Below are positions 30,057 through 37,901 of a stretch of 64,000 nucleotides of DNA, piece after piece. Where the stretch lies: NCBI RefSeq assembly GCF_014696315.1, contig NZ_JACJPX010000017.1, positions 52,656-116,655 on the forward strand. Direction: 5' to 3'. The position numbers and the translations under genes were made by a program. The first letter of the stretch is position 1, and every line of letters starts with the position of its first letter. This DNA comes from Calothrix membranacea FACHB-236 (GTDB lineage: Bacteria > Cyanobacteriota > Cyanobacteriia > Cyanobacteriales > Nostocaceae). A model generated the notes under the pieces. It did no database searches, had not been told where the DNA came from, and saw nothing but the letters and a program-made list of their open reading frames with translations.

Positions 30057-30354
30057 GGCGACGATATACCTCTTCCCATTTCTTTTCAGAAGCTAAATAA
30101 GCCTGCCATACCTCATCATCTTCAGCAATTTGATTTGAGGTGGTATCGTCTAATTGTTCTTTGCTGTTCTCGGTTTCAAGAAAAGATGCTGCAAAACCAG
30201 GAATACTCAACAATTCTTCAGTCACCTTAGTTTCTGCTGTTTCTTGTAAATAAGCCAGAAAAGCAACCGCTACTCGCAAGCGTTCAGGAGAAAGTTGACG
30301 TAATCGGCTTTCTGCTTCTGATAAATAAATGCTGTGCTTTTGTTCTGCTGCCAT
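30043..30354 (-). CDS. Putative antitoxin of the Doc pair
   Basis: Acidic protein of 103 residues directly upstream of, and overlapping, the Doc-type toxin gene by 14 bp. The N-terminal helix region (YLSEAESRLRQLSPERLRVAVAFLAYLQ) could form the DNA-binding or dimer part, and the C-terminal half, rich in Glu, Asp and Gln, could be the toxin-neutralising tail. It is not an obvious Phd/YefM sequence, so the antitoxin role rests on position and size. The start ATG is the only one at the beginning of the frame. Confidence 0.7.
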   Translation of the reverse strand: MAAEQKHSIYLSEAESRLRQLSPERLRVAVAFLAYLQETAETKVTEELLSIPGFAASFLETENSKEQLDDTTSNQIAEDDEVWQAYLASEKKWEEVYRRLANS

Positions 30355-30459
30355 CGTTGCTTATTTGCTGTGATTGTAATCAGATGTCAAGAATTCTTTT
30401 GACTGCTAAGTCTAGCTTATCGTCTTGTTGGTTTGATAGCGATCGCTCTTTTCTAATAT

Positions 30460-30490
30460 CCCCCTGCTCCCTGCTCCCTGCCCCCTTGCC
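30460..30490. repeat. CTGCTCCCTGC-type repeat
   Basis: Short run of CCCTGCTCCCTGCTCCCTGC followed by CCCCTTGCC. The same unit occurs at about 40347-40378 and, in coding form, inside the STAND gene near 43740-43766. Confidence 0.6.
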
Positions 30491-30526
30491 AAAAAAGCAA
30501 TAGTATATTTTTTAATTGGAAGTCCC

Positions 30527-31183
30527 TTAACGAGCTACTTCAAGATTCTGTAAAATCAAATCAGCTCTTGGTGGAAATCCGTCGCCATATTCTACTGGAA
30601 ACTGGAGAATAACATAAAAAACTTTTCCATTTTGCTGACCAAGGTAAAGATCACCCACGATATCTTTACCTTTACTAAAAACTATCTTTTCTTTTGCCCA
30701 AGGATAGGCAACTTTTTGACTACGGCTAACAGCCCGCCAGCCATTAGATGCAATTAAGCCATTTTTGCCATTTATAAAACTTCTTAACTGATTGAGATTT
30801 TTTAAATCATTTAAAAAGGCAACATGGATATATGCATTATCGTTTTTACTACCCCCAAAATTAGCAATAAACCTAACTCCAGTTCCTTCACCTGAACTAT
30901 TACCTTCCGCAATAAAATCTTTTTCAGGAAAGTAGGTACTAAATAAATCGCTGTATTGGTTATACAGTCTGAGGGTAATAGGAGTTTTTTCCCCTTCAAT
31001 GCTAATCGTGGCGGTTTTAGTGGCTGGTCTATTGGTTTTTGAGTTATAACTGGTTTGGGTAGCAGTGGGTGCAGGTGTAATGCTATTCCCTGAAGAGAGT
31101 TGATTCTGTGCTGGTGTGGCGCAACCTAAGGTTGTTAGCAGCAGAATTGCCCCCGTCATCAAATTCACAAGTTTAAAAGTCAT
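30527..31183 (-). CDS. Lipoprotein-like hypothetical protein
   Basis: Exported protein of about 218 residues. The N-terminus MTFKLVNLMTG, a hydrophobic core and LTTLGC form a lipoprotein signal with the acylated Cys at about residue 21. A Ser/Thr/Pro/Gln-rich linker follows, then a globular domain starting near KTATISIEGEKTPITLRLYNQ with an FIAEGNSSGEGTGVRF turn. I do not recognise the domain. The start at 31183 has AAGGA just upstream; an in-frame ATG at 31198 is possible. An NtcA-type palindrome lies 40 bp upstream, with a TAATGT box 23 bases from it on this strand, but that spacing would put the transcript start only about five bases before the ATG. Confidence 0.7.
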   Translation of the reverse strand: MTFKLVNLMTGAILLLTTLGCATPAQNQLSSGNSITPAPTATQTSYNSKTNRPATKTATISIEGEKTPITLRLYNQYSDLFSTYFPEKDFIAEGNSSGEGTGVRFIANFGGSKNDNAYIHVAFLNDLKNLNQLRSFINGKNGLIASNGWRAVSRSQKVAYPWAKEKIVFSKGKDIVGDLYLGQQNGKVFYVILQFPVEYGDGFPPRADLILQNLEVAR

Positions 31184-31222
31184 TTTCCTTAACAACATTA
31201 TTACAACATAATAACTAGACTT

Positions 31223-31238
31223 TGTAACTTAAGTTACA
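31223..31238. promoter_or_regulatory. NtcA-type palindrome
   Basis: A perfect 16-bp palindrome, TGTAACTTAAGTTACA, matches the NtcA consensus GTAN8TAC. On the plus strand a TATAAT box starts 12 bases after the TAC. On the minus strand TATTAT starts 10 bases and TAATGT 23 bases after the TAC. The canonical activator spacing of 20-24 bases is met only on the minus strand. NtcA is the global nitrogen regulator of cyanobacteria. Binding is inferred from the sequence alone. Confidence 0.6.
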
Positions 31239-31249
31239 GTTCCTAATGC

Positions 31250-31255
31250 TATAAT
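31250..31255 (+). promoter_or_regulatory. -10 box of the putative small RNA
   Basis: A perfect TATAAT hexamer on the plus strand, 12 bases downstream of the NtcA-type palindrome, with no protein gene behind it. Transcription would start near 31262. Confidence 0.5.
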
Positions 31256-31261
31256 GTGCAC

Positions 31262-31469
31262 TTTTTTGGCTAAGTCAGCAATTTCTGGAGCAGATACAGT
31301 TAGGTACTAACCATCCAGTGACAACAATCACTAGTGCCCATGATTAAGATCCTCCCCGTACAAACGTCAAGCTGGCATACTTCCTTATAACTGAACTCTA
31401 GCCGAGTCATTAATAGGGAACACAATACTTGCCGACAGTCTTTATATTAAAGGCTGTCGGCTTTTTTTC
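31262..31469 (+). ncRNA. Putative small RNA beside apcD
   Basis: Proposed transcript of about 200 bases, from a TATAAT promoter next to an NtcA-type palindrome to a strong intrinsic terminator at 31431-31469. No protein gene of ordinary size lies between them on this strand. The only start-to-stop frame of note is a 16-codon one at 31340-31390 (MIKILPVQTSSWHTSL) without a ribosome site. A single-stranded, C-rich stretch ATCCTCCCCG at 31349-31358 could pair with ribosome-binding sites. Cyanobacteria have nitrogen-controlled small RNAs (NsiR types, for example NsiR4); whether this is one cannot be decided here. Confidence 0.5.
31431..31469 (+). terminator. Strong intrinsic terminator (plus strand)
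   Basis: Stem GCCGACAGTCTTT / AAAGGCTGTCGGC (one G-T pair) closes a short A/T loop and is followed by seven Ts. The T-run is only on the plus strand, so it ends rightward transcription, although no plus-strand protein gene precedes it. Neighbouring protein genes are both on the minus strand. Confidence 0.88.
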
Positions 31470-31474
31470 TTTTG

Positions 31475-31582
31475 GGCATCGGGCATTGGGCATGGGGTAG
31501 GGTAATTGGTAATGGGTAATAGATATTTCTCCCCTGCTTCCCCAATCCCCAGTCCCTAGTCCCCAATCCCCAATCCCCACCC
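31475..31582. repeat. Mixed short tandem repeats
   Basis: GGGCATTGGGCAT and TAATTGGTAATGGGTAAT units are followed by CCCCAGTCCCTAGTCCCC and CCCCAATCCCCAATCCCC runs. Same families as at 53937-54108 and 63865-64000. Confidence 0.7.
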
Positions 31583-31590
31583 ATAAAAGT

Positions 31591-31650
31591 TCCCCACAAA
31601 TGGTTGATAACTTGACATCAGCTTGCCAAGTCCACAACCAGTTGTGGGGA
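31591..31650 (-). other. Nested hairpin downstream of apcD
   Basis: Three stems nest exactly: TCCCCACAA/TTGTGGGGA (outer), TGGTTG/CAACCA, and ACTTG/CAAGT (inner), about 20 base pairs in 60 bases. On the minus strand, 101 bases after the apcD stop, it is followed by ACTTTTA, a weak T-run. It probably ends or stabilises the apcD transcript. A simpler 7-bp hairpin, GAGTGCT/AGCACTC, lies between it and apcD at 31684-31704. Confidence 0.55.
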
Positions 31651-31750
31651 GAGTATGATCAAATTAGGAATGTTATCGATTTTGAGTGCTGACATTTAGC
31701 ACTCACTGTAGTAGACCAAATCCACTACTCGAACCAGTACACAATTTGTA

Positions 31751-32236
31751 TCAAGACATAGCCTGAATAATGTAATCAAAGTAGGGTGATGCTTCCGCAG
31801 CGTCTTCTGCACTCAATAAGTCAAGGGCGGCTTTTTTGAGGGAAGCGATCGCTTCTACCATTCCAGGTACGGGAACGCCAAGTGAATTGTACATTTCCCG
31901 TACGCCAATCAAACCGATTTTTTCGATTGGCTCTTTGTCGCCAGCAAGTACGCCGTAGGTAATCAGGCGTAAATACCAACCAAAGTCACGGATACATAGA
32001 GAACGCTGACGTTCACCGTAAGCGTTGCCACCAGGAGAAATAAAGTCAGGACGCTTCTGCCATAATTGTTTGGTTGCTTCCTGAACTATCTTTTTTTCGT
32101 TCTCAGCTAGAGTGCTGGCAATCCTTGTGCGCTTTGCACCAGTTTGCATAAAAGCTTGGATGCTTTTCAGTTCACCACTGCTGGGATAACGCAGTTCATC
32201 GTCGGCTTGGAGAATAACTTGGCTAATTACAGTCAT
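31751..32236 (-). CDS. apcD: Allophycocyanin alpha-B subunit
   Basis: Phycobilisome core protein of 161 residues, one of the terminal emitters that pass light energy to the photosystems. The sequence begins [18 protein letters not shown] and ends [10 protein letters not shown]. The chromophore-binding Cys lies in [20 protein letters not shown], the standard biliprotein site at about position 80. The N-terminus and [14 protein letters not shown] region distinguish ApcD from ApcA. The start at 32236 was chosen because it matches the family N-terminus; the frame runs five codons further up. It is monocistronic and separate from apcABC, as is normal. Confidence 0.97.
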   Translation of the reverse strand: MTVISQVILQADDELRYPSSGELKSIQAFMQTGAKRTRIASTLAENEKKIVQEATKQLWQKRPDFISPGGNAYGERQRSLCIRDFGWYLRLITYGVLAGDKEPIEKIGLIGVREMYNSLGVPVPGMVEAIASLKKAALDLLSAEDAAEASPYFDYIIQAMS

Positions 32237-32335
32237 GATTATTGCAATCACGCGAAATATTATTTGCTAGTTTAACGAGTTGGAGGTACACAAGTGAAGG
32301 GTTATACGCCGTGATGTATTGAATTGAAATGATTA

Positions 32336-32456
32336 GGGATTGGGGATGAGGGGGGAAAAGGGGAAAGGGAAAAAGGGAAAGGGGAAATTATTATTACCCA
32401 TTACCCATTACCCATTACCCATTACCCAATGACAAATGACAAATGACAAACGACAA
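32336..32456. repeat. Short tandem repeats leading into rlmD
   Basis: GGGGAAAAGGGGAAAGGG units, then five ATTACCC heptamers, then four to five ACAAATG heptamers (32431-32460). The last array reaches and contains the rlmD start codon. Confidence 0.75.
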
Positions 32457-33824
32457 ATGACAAATAAAAATTGGCAACAGGGTGAATTAATTGAAGTGAC
32501 GATCGCGGATTTGAGTGATACCGGTGATGGTGTTGGCAGATATAACGATCGCGTTGTCTTTGTTCCCGATTCGGTACCAGGCGATCGCGTTGTTGTGCGC
32601 TTGTTACACGTGAAGCCGAAATACGCCCACGGCAAAGTTCAGGAATTATTGCAACGATCTCCCCATCGTCAAAGACCAAGTTGTATTGTGGCTGATAAGT
32701 GTGGTGGTTGCCAATGGCAGCATATTAATTATGAGTTCCAACTTACAGCTAAACGCAATCAAGTCATCCAAGCTTTGGAACGCATAGGTGGTTTCACGCA
32801 ACCACCTGTAGATCCTGTACTTATACCAGTTTCTCCTTTGGGTTATCGTAACAAAGCTACATATCCAGTCGGGAAATCTTCTACAGGGCAAGTACAAACT
32901 GGTTACTACCAAAAGGCTAGCCACCAATTAATTAACTTGAATCAATGCCCAGTGCAAGACTCGCGATTAAATCCCATACTTGCTGAGGTGAAGTTGGATA
33001 TTCAAAAGCGGGGTTGGCAAATTTATGATGAAAACCGCCATCAAGGACAAATCCGCCATTTAGGTTTACGCATTGGGCGGCGCACTGGAGAAATTTTATT
33101 AACTCTAGTTGTCAAAGATTGGCATTTACCAGGTATTGAAAACCAAGCACAGGAATGGTTGCAACGCTATCCTCAGTTAGTAGGTGTATCGTTAAATCGC
33201 AATAGCGATCGCACTAATGCCATCTTTGGTAGCGAAACTCGCTGCATTGCTGGTATGCCATACTTGCACGAAAAATTTGCAGGATTAGAATTTCAGGTAC
33301 TACCCGATACGTTTTTTCAGGTTTATACTGAAACAGCAGAGGCACTTTTAGAAGTAATTCAGTCAGAACTGAATCTTCAAGGGTATGAGGTATTGGTGGA
33401 TGCCTACTGTGGAATTGGAACTTTGACCTTGCCTTTGGCGAAACAAGTACAGCAAGCTACCGGGCTAGAAGTACAAGCAGAGGCAGTACAGCAAGCAATT
33501 TTGAATGCTCAACGCAATGGAATTAATAATGTTACCTTCCAAACCGGGGCAGTAGAAAAATTGCTGCCACAGATGGAAAGCGTCCCAGATGTGGTATTGC
33601 TCGATCCGCCTCGCAAAGGTTGCGATCGCGCTGTCATTGAATCTTTACGGCAAACGAAACCAGAAAGAATCGTTTACGTCAGCTGTAAAGTAGCCACCTT
33701 GGCTCGTGATTTGAAGTTACTCTGCCAAGATGGGTTATATACGCTCACACGGGTGCAACCTGCTGATTTTTTCCCGCAAACCGCTCATGTGGAAGCTGCC
33801 GCATTTCTTGCGTTATCACAGTAA
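32457..33824 (+). CDS. rlmD: 23S rRNA (uracil-5-)-methyltransferase, RlmD/RumA type
   Basis: RNA m5U methyltransferase of 455 residues. A TRAM domain occupies about residues 8-65 (GELIEVTIADLSDTGDGVG). The Fe-S cysteines are in DKCGGCQWQHI and an earlier CIVAD. The SAM site is VDAYCGIGTLTLPLA. LLDPPRKGCDR and the catalytic Cys in IVYVSCKVATL complete the family pattern. RlmD normally methylates U1939 of 23S rRNA; related RlmCD can also modify U747, so specificity is open. The start is ambiguous because it lies in an ACAAATG repeat that offers ATGs at 32436 and 32457; the second was preferred, next to the conserved region. Confidence 0.93.
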   Translation: MTNKNWQQGELIEVTIADLSDTGDGVGRYNDRVVFVPDSVPGDRVVVRLLHVKPKYAHGKVQELLQRSPHRQRPSCIVADKCGGCQWQHINYEFQLTAKRNQVIQALERIGGFTQPPVDPVLIPVSPLGYRNKATYPVGKSSTGQVQTGYYQKASHQLINLNQCPVQDSRLNPILAEVKLDIQKRGWQIYDENRHQGQIRHLGLRIGRRTGEILLTLVVKDWHLPGIENQAQEWLQRYPQLVGVSLNRNSDRTNAIFGSETRCIAGMPYLHEKFAGLEFQVLPDTFFQVYTETAEALLEVIQSELNLQGYEVLVDAYCGIGTLTLPLAKQVQQATGLEVQAEAVQQAILNAQRNGINNVTFQTGAVEKLLPQMESVPDVVLLDPPRKGCDRAVIESLRQTKPERIVYVSCKVATLARDLKLLCQDGLYTLTRVQPADFFPQTAHVEAAAFLALSQ

Positions 33825-34250
33825 TACGGGGATACTGCCACCTTGACAAAAACTCAAATTTCAAATTTGTAGTCTAGTGCATAGTAAAAATGCTAAAATT
33901 GAATTAAGCTAAAAATAGATTGATTTTTTTAAAAAACTGAAGTTGCATTAGGCTGAATAAAATTATGAATCAGATTGTTAAATGCCAAATCGGCCAACAG
34001 ACATAACACAAAAATGCTATTTTTAATTACTAGCATTTTTTTAGTGAGTGACTGCCTTTGGATATAACTCCAAGCCGTTTTACATATTAAACAATCCCTA
34101 ATTCATAAATAAAGTCAATGCTCCCTAGCATTTTCAAAATTTAGTTTTAAAGACGCAAGTTTGAAGGCAGCATGACCACCTCAATATTTATCAGGGTGCC
34201 TGTGATAGCAAACTGATGTCTAGCTAACTGAAAGCTATGGGGTTTCTCTT
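33825..34250. other. Spacer after rlmD
   Basis: About 426 bp, A/T-rich, without a coding frame. It contains a strong plus-strand terminator at 34010-34042. The stretch from there to 34250 should hold the promoter of the next gene. Confidence 0.5.
34010..34042 (+). terminator. Intrinsic terminator, plus strand
   Basis: A perfect 10-bp stem (AAAAATGCTA / TAGCATTTTT) with an 11-base loop runs into a run of seven Ts. It lies 186 bp after the rlmD stop, so it ends either the rlmD transcript or an undetected short RNA. Confidence 0.75.
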
Positions 34251-34715
34251 GTGATTACCATCTCGCTCCGTCCAGTTGGACGTTATTGGGGCACTATTAG
34301 TTTTGCCTCAACTCTCTATCTGTGTCCAATCTTAGATTTACTCTTGGCAGAAATTCCAGAAAGAATGCAAGCAGAACTGCGGCTAGGACTCCAAGAAGCC
34401 TTAGTAAACGCAGCAAAACATGGTAATAACTTAGACCCAAGTAAAACAGTAGTAGTGCGTTTTTCCTTGATAGATAATCAATATTGGTGGATTATATCAG
34501 ATCAAGGTAACGGTTTTAGTCCATCATCTGAATCTGAATCTGATTGCGATCCCGATCCCATTGACTATCTCCCTCCAGATGAAGCAGAAAGTGGTCGAGG
34601 TCTTTGTCTACTACATCAAATCTTTGATCAAGTAGAGTGGAACCGAAAGGGCACAGAATTAAGGCTTTGTAAACAGCTAGAAACCCCCCGCCCCCGCCTA
34701 TCTCTGCGGCGGTGA
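34251..34715 (+). CDS. Anti-sigma-factor-type ATP-binding protein (RsbW-like)
   Basis: Protein of 154 residues with a HATPase_c_2 kinase-like fold as in anti-sigma factors RsbW and SpoIIAB. The N box is EALVNAAKHGNNLD, the G1 box SDQGNGFSP, and the G2 region SGRGLCLLHQIFD. An acidic insertion SESESDCDPDPIDYLPPDEAE lies between G1 and G2. Such proteins phosphorylate anti-anti-sigma partners, but no partner gene is nearby. The start is GTG; no ATG in frame lies upstream. The C-terminal Arg/Pro stretch is basic. Confidence 0.85.
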   Translation: MITISLRPVGRYWGTISFASTLYLCPILDLLLAEIPERMQAELRLGLQEALVNAAKHGNNLDPSKTVVVRFSLIDNQYWWIISDQGNGFSPSSESESDCDPDPIDYLPPDEAESGRGLCLLHQIFDQVEWNRKGTELRLCKQLETPRPRLSLRR

Positions 34716-34721
34716 TGCTGG

Positions 34722-34832
34722 GGATCAGGGATCGGGGATCGGGGATTAGGTATTGGTCAAGAGTCAAGGGTCAAAAGTTATTGATTACGCTTGTTTTCCC
34801 AGTCCCCAGTCCCTATTCCCCAGTCCCCTTCC
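34722..34832. repeat. Short tandem repeats overlapping the next gene end
   Basis: GGGATCAGGGATCGGGGATCGGGGATT, GTCAAGGGTCAAAAG and CCCAGTCCCCAGTCCC units. The array runs over the 3' end of the minus-strand gene at 34813. Confidence 0.6.
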
Positions 34833-35109
34833 CCCCATGACCATGAGTCGGACAAGGGGGAGCAGAAATAGAACGATCTAACCAACCAGTGGCCTGTTCT
34901 AATCTGGCGAGTGCTTCTTGTGGCTGATCCTTCAGTAGAAACACAAGAGCGGCGGCAGCTTGTTCACGAGCGCGGGAATTGCGGTTAGACTTGAGGCGAT
35001 GCCAATCGTTAGGGGAAATGCTTAGTCTCTCCATGAGAGCTTGGGCTAGTTCCAGATTGCTAAATTCATTCAGTTGGCTGGTTTTAGGCAGCTGGGTAGG
35101 TTGAGACAT
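34813..35109 (-). CDS. Conserved small cyanobacterial protein (possibly DUF6439)
   Basis: Soluble helical protein of 98 residues. The middle, FSNLELAQALMERL, DWHRLKSNRNSRAREQAAA and FLLKDQPQEALARLEQATGWL, is strongly amphipathic and resembles a conserved cyanobacterial family that I recall as DUF6439. The function is unknown. The C-terminal tail with Cys, His and Gly (PPCPTHGHGGKGTGE) ends inside a simple repeat array, so its last residues may be repeat-derived. The start ATG follows a polar stretch without a clear ribosome site. Confidence 0.7.
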   Translation of the reverse strand: MSQPTQLPKTSQLNEFSNLELAQALMERLSISPNDWHRLKSNRNSRAREQAAAALVFLLKDQPQEALARLEQATGWLDRSISAPPCPTHGHGGKGTGE

Positions 35110-35218
35110 GAGTCTAAATGCTGAGTACTAAATGATAAGTGCTGAGTTAGTTGATAGTCTCAATTTTAGCTATTGACTATTGGCAGACTCTCATTTAATC
35201 ATAATTTACTACAGCAAA

Positions 35219-35587
35219 ATGAAGCCGCCTAAACAGTTTTCTAATTCTTCACCCGAGGGAAATTCTGAAGCAGATTTTGAACAAGAACTTCAAGAAGTAG
35301 AGCGATCGCTTTTTTCTCTTCAGGAACGATACAATCAAGTGCAAAGCGATCGCGAACAAAAGGCACAATGGCAACAGCGTCGCCAGGAATTGCAGCAAAA
35401 TAAAAATCCTACCCCAGAAATTAAGGCAGAGTTACGGCAAATTAAACAGCAGTTGGAAGCACTAGAACTCAACCTAGAAAGCCAATTATTTTCTTGGCGT
35501 AGCTTCAAGAAACCTTTCTGGCAAGCCGTCCGCTTTGGTGGAATGGGCGTTATCATAGGCTGGATATTAAAGTCCTGTGCTGGGTAA
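35219..35587 (+). CDS. Coiled-coil protein with C-terminal membrane helix
   Basis: Protein of 122 residues without a recognised family. Residues about 18-90 form a Gln/Glu-rich coiled coil (EQELQEVERSLFSLQERYNQ and IKAELRQIKQQLEALELNLE). A hydrophobic segment near the C-terminus (FGGMGVIIGWILKSC) could insert in a membrane, making it tail-anchored. The frame extends to a TTG at 35180, but the ATG at 35219 fits better. It ends four bases before asnS, so the two genes are co-transcribed and perhaps translationally coupled. Confidence 0.7.
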   Translation: MKPPKQFSNSSPEGNSEADFEQELQEVERSLFSLQERYNQVQSDREQKAQWQQRRQELQQNKNPTPEIKAELRQIKQQLEALELNLESQLFSWRSFKKPFWQAVRFGGMGVIIGWILKSCAG

Positions 35588-35590
35588 ATT

Positions 35591-36982
35591 ATGGTAAATC
35601 GACGGATTGGAGAAATATTGCGAAGTAGTGAACCTGATGAGTCCCTCGTAGTTCAAGGCTGGGTGCGGACGAAACGCGAGTTGAAAGGGTTTGCTTTTAT
35701 TGAAGTGAATGACGGTTCATCTTTGGCAAATTTGCAAGTTGTGATCAACGAAGATGTGCCAGACTACGATGTGATTTTAAAAAAAGTAAATACAGGCGCG
35801 GCGGTAGAAGTAGCTGGCGTGTTGGTAGCTTCCCAAGGTAAAGGACAGCGAATTGAACTGAAAGCCGAAACCGTGAAAGTCTATGGTGATGCTGATCCCG
35901 AAGTTTACCCACTGCAAAAGAAACGCCACTCTTTTGAATTTTTGCGTACCATTGGACATTTGCGATCGCGCACGAATTCCTTTGGTGCAGTTTTCCGTGT
36001 CAGAAATGCTTGTTCTACAGCAATTCACAACTTTTTTCAAGAAAGAGGCTTTTTGTGGGTACACACACCCATCATTACGGCTAGCGATTGCGAAGGCGCA
36101 GGTGAATTATTTAGCGTCACCAGCTTGGATCTGAAAAATATTCCCCGCACAGAAAACCAAGCAGTAGATTATAGCCAAGACTTTTTCGGTAAACCTACAT
36201 ATTTAACCGTGAGTGGACAGCTAGAAGCCGAAGTGATGGCGATGGCGTTTAGCAACGTCTACACCTTTGGCCCTACTTTCCGTGCAGAAAATTCCAACAC
36301 CTCGCGCCACTTAGCCGAATTTTGGATGGTTGAGCCAGAAATGGCATTTTGTGATCTAGAAGGTGATATGGATTTAGCTGAGGCGTTTCTCAAATATATA
36401 TTTAAATATGTGTTGGAAAAATGCCCAGAAGATATGGAATTTTTTAATCAACGCATTGATAATTCTGTATTAGCAACCGCCGAAAATATTATTAATAATC
36501 AATTTGAGCGTTTAACTTATACAGATGCTATCAAGCTTTTAGAAACAGCCGATTTCAAGTTTGAATATCCCGTAAGTTGGGGACTAGATTTACAGTCAGA
36601 ACACGAACGCTATTTAGCAGAACAACTGTTTAAAAAACCAGTAATTGTTACCGATTATCCGGCGCAAATCAAAGCATTTTATATGCGGTTAAACGATGAT
36701 GAAAAGACTGTGCGCGCAATGGATATTTTGGCACCGAAAATTGGTGAAATCATTGGTGGTTCACAACGGGAAGAACGTTTAGAAGTGCTAGAACGCCGCG
36801 TATTAGCGCAAGGAATGAAGCCAGAAGATTTGTGGTGGTATCTGGATTTGCGCCGTTATGGTACAGTTCCCCATGCTGGTTTTGGTTTGGGTTTTGAACG
36901 ACTTGTGCAATTTATCACGGGTATGGCAAATATCAGAGATGTGATCCCCTTCCCACGTACACCGCAAAGTGCGGAGTTTTAA
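35591..36982 (+). CDS. asnS: Asparaginyl-tRNA synthetase
   Basis: Class II aminoacyl-tRNA synthetase that charges tRNA-Asn, 463 residues. The anticodon-binding OB fold occupies about residues 1-110 ([20 protein letters not shown]). Class II motif 2 is [21 protein letters not shown] and motif 3 is [13 protein letters not shown] near the C-terminus. [17 protein letters not shown] is typical of AsnRS rather than AspRS. The start codon follows the preceding small gene by only three bases, with the GGGTAA end of that gene forming part of the leader. Confidence 0.97.
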   Translation: MVNRRIGEILRSSEPDESLVVQGWVRTKRELKGFAFIEVNDGSSLANLQVVINEDVPDYDVILKKVNTGAAVEVAGVLVASQGKGQRIELKAETVKVYGDADPEVYPLQKKRHSFEFLRTIGHLRSRTNSFGAVFRVRNACSTAIHNFFQERGFLWVHTPIITASDCEGAGELFSVTSLDLKNIPRTENQAVDYSQDFFGKPTYLTVSGQLEAEVMAMAFSNVYTFGPTFRAENSNTSRHLAEFWMVEPEMAFCDLEGDMDLAEAFLKYIFKYVLEKCPEDMEFFNQRIDNSVLATAENIINNQFERLTYTDAIKLLETADFKFEYPVSWGLDLQSEHERYLAEQLFKKPVIVTDYPAQIKAFYMRLNDDEKTVRAMDILAPKIGEIIGGSQREERLEVLERRVLAQGMKPEDLWWYLDLRRYGTVPHAGFGLGFERLVQFITGMANIRDVIPFPRTPQSAEF

Positions 36983-37073
36983 TTTCGCATTAATCACAAA
37001 CTAGCTATTATTGCCCTTAGGGTGCGTTTAGTGCTGAGGGTACGACACCTCACTTTCTTAAAGTTGCAACCCT

Positions 37074-37123
37074 ACGCACAAAAAAACCACCATAATCTTT
37101 GATTTGGTGGTTGCTTTGTGCGT
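37074..37123 (-). terminator. Two-part hairpin terminator
   Basis: Outer stem ACGCACAAA / TTTGTGCGT and inner stem AACCACCA / TGGTGGTT. Read on the minus strand, the inner hairpin is followed by seven Ts and then GTGCG, so it ends the DUF3727 transcript; it also sits about 90 bp after asnS and may block read-through from that side. Confidence 0.75.
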
Positions 37124-37187
37124 ATTTAATTACGAATTACGCATTAGTAATTATTTGCTCAGACTTTTAAATTTTCAATTTTGAATC

Positions 37188-37760
37188 TTACTCAACTTCA
37201 TTAAAAAGATGTTCTTCTAATAAAGGTTGTACTTTGCGGAACTCTTCAGGGGAAAGGAGTTCAGGCTTACCTGTGTTTGTAATGCGGGCAAAAAACAACA
37301 GGGGATCGAGTGGTGTATAAATGGCATATTCCTGTTCTTCGTCGTAGAAGCTAGCCAAAAGTTGTAATTGCTCTGGCTCTAAATCTGCTTCATCATCTTC
37401 AATTTCTAAGGTGAACAGTTCCGAGTCTTCTACAGGGGGTAATTCACCCGCAACTGTGAGCGCATAAGCAGTGTTTTTTAAGATGAGGTTCTGCTCGGAA
37501 AGTACGGCTTGAGCAGTAGCAAAAATCTTTTCTAGAGTATAGTCATCTTCTACTAGAACGGCTTCTTCTTCCTCGTTTTCACCTTGCCAAGCAAATATTT
37601 CTACAGGTGAATCCACAGGTAGAAGTAGTACATATTCTTGCCCATCAACTGATAGGGAATGTTCAATATAACAGTCCAGAGTCCGCCCTTTGTCGTCAGT
37701 CAAAGTGATGGAACCAGCATTAGCGCGATCATTGTCGTCAGGAAATTGTGAGGAAAACAT
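37188..37760 (-). CDS. DUF3727 protein
   Basis: Acidic protein of 190 residues in the DUF3727 family of cyanobacteria and plants. It contains two similar halves: GSITLTDDKGRTLDCYIEH with VDGQEYVLLLPVDSPVEIF, and EDDEADLEPEQLQLLASFYD with EEQEYAIYTPLDPLLFFAR. The fold looks like a duplicated DUF1292-type domain. Plant relatives are found in plastids; the function is unknown. The start at 37760 was chosen because the earlier in-frame Met (37793) lies in an unlikely hydrophobic extension. ruvX lies 141 bp upstream on the same strand. Confidence 0.87.
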   Translation of the reverse strand: MFSSQFPDDNDRANAGSITLTDDKGRTLDCYIEHSLSVDGQEYVLLLPVDSPVEIFAWQGENEEEEAVLVEDDYTLEKIFATAQAVLSEQNLILKNTAYALTVAGELPPVEDSELFTLEIEDDEADLEPEQLQLLASFYDEEQEYAIYTPLDPLLFFARITNTGKPELLSPEEFRKVQPLLEEHLFNEVE

Positions 37761-37901
37761 AGCCGAGGTTTGGAACTTTATAAATAGCAGCAAATTTGGA
37801 GATCGTTTAACTATTTAATGACCGAATTATGTCTAAATAAATAGCCTGAGATTTAATACAACTGCCTGGTAATAGTTTTCAGAATATCATGTTAAAAGGT
37901 A

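Noticed and set aside
31340..31390. 16-codon frame in the putative small RNA
   Set aside because: Start-to-stop frames of this size occur by chance and no ribosome-binding site precedes it; mentioned only within the RNA entry.
31684..31704. CIRCE-like heat-shock operator (GAGTGCT...AGCACTC)
   Set aside because: The half-sites are in the opposite order to CIRCE (TTAGCACTC-N9-GAGTGCTAA) and the spacer is too short; it is a simple hairpin downstream of apcD.
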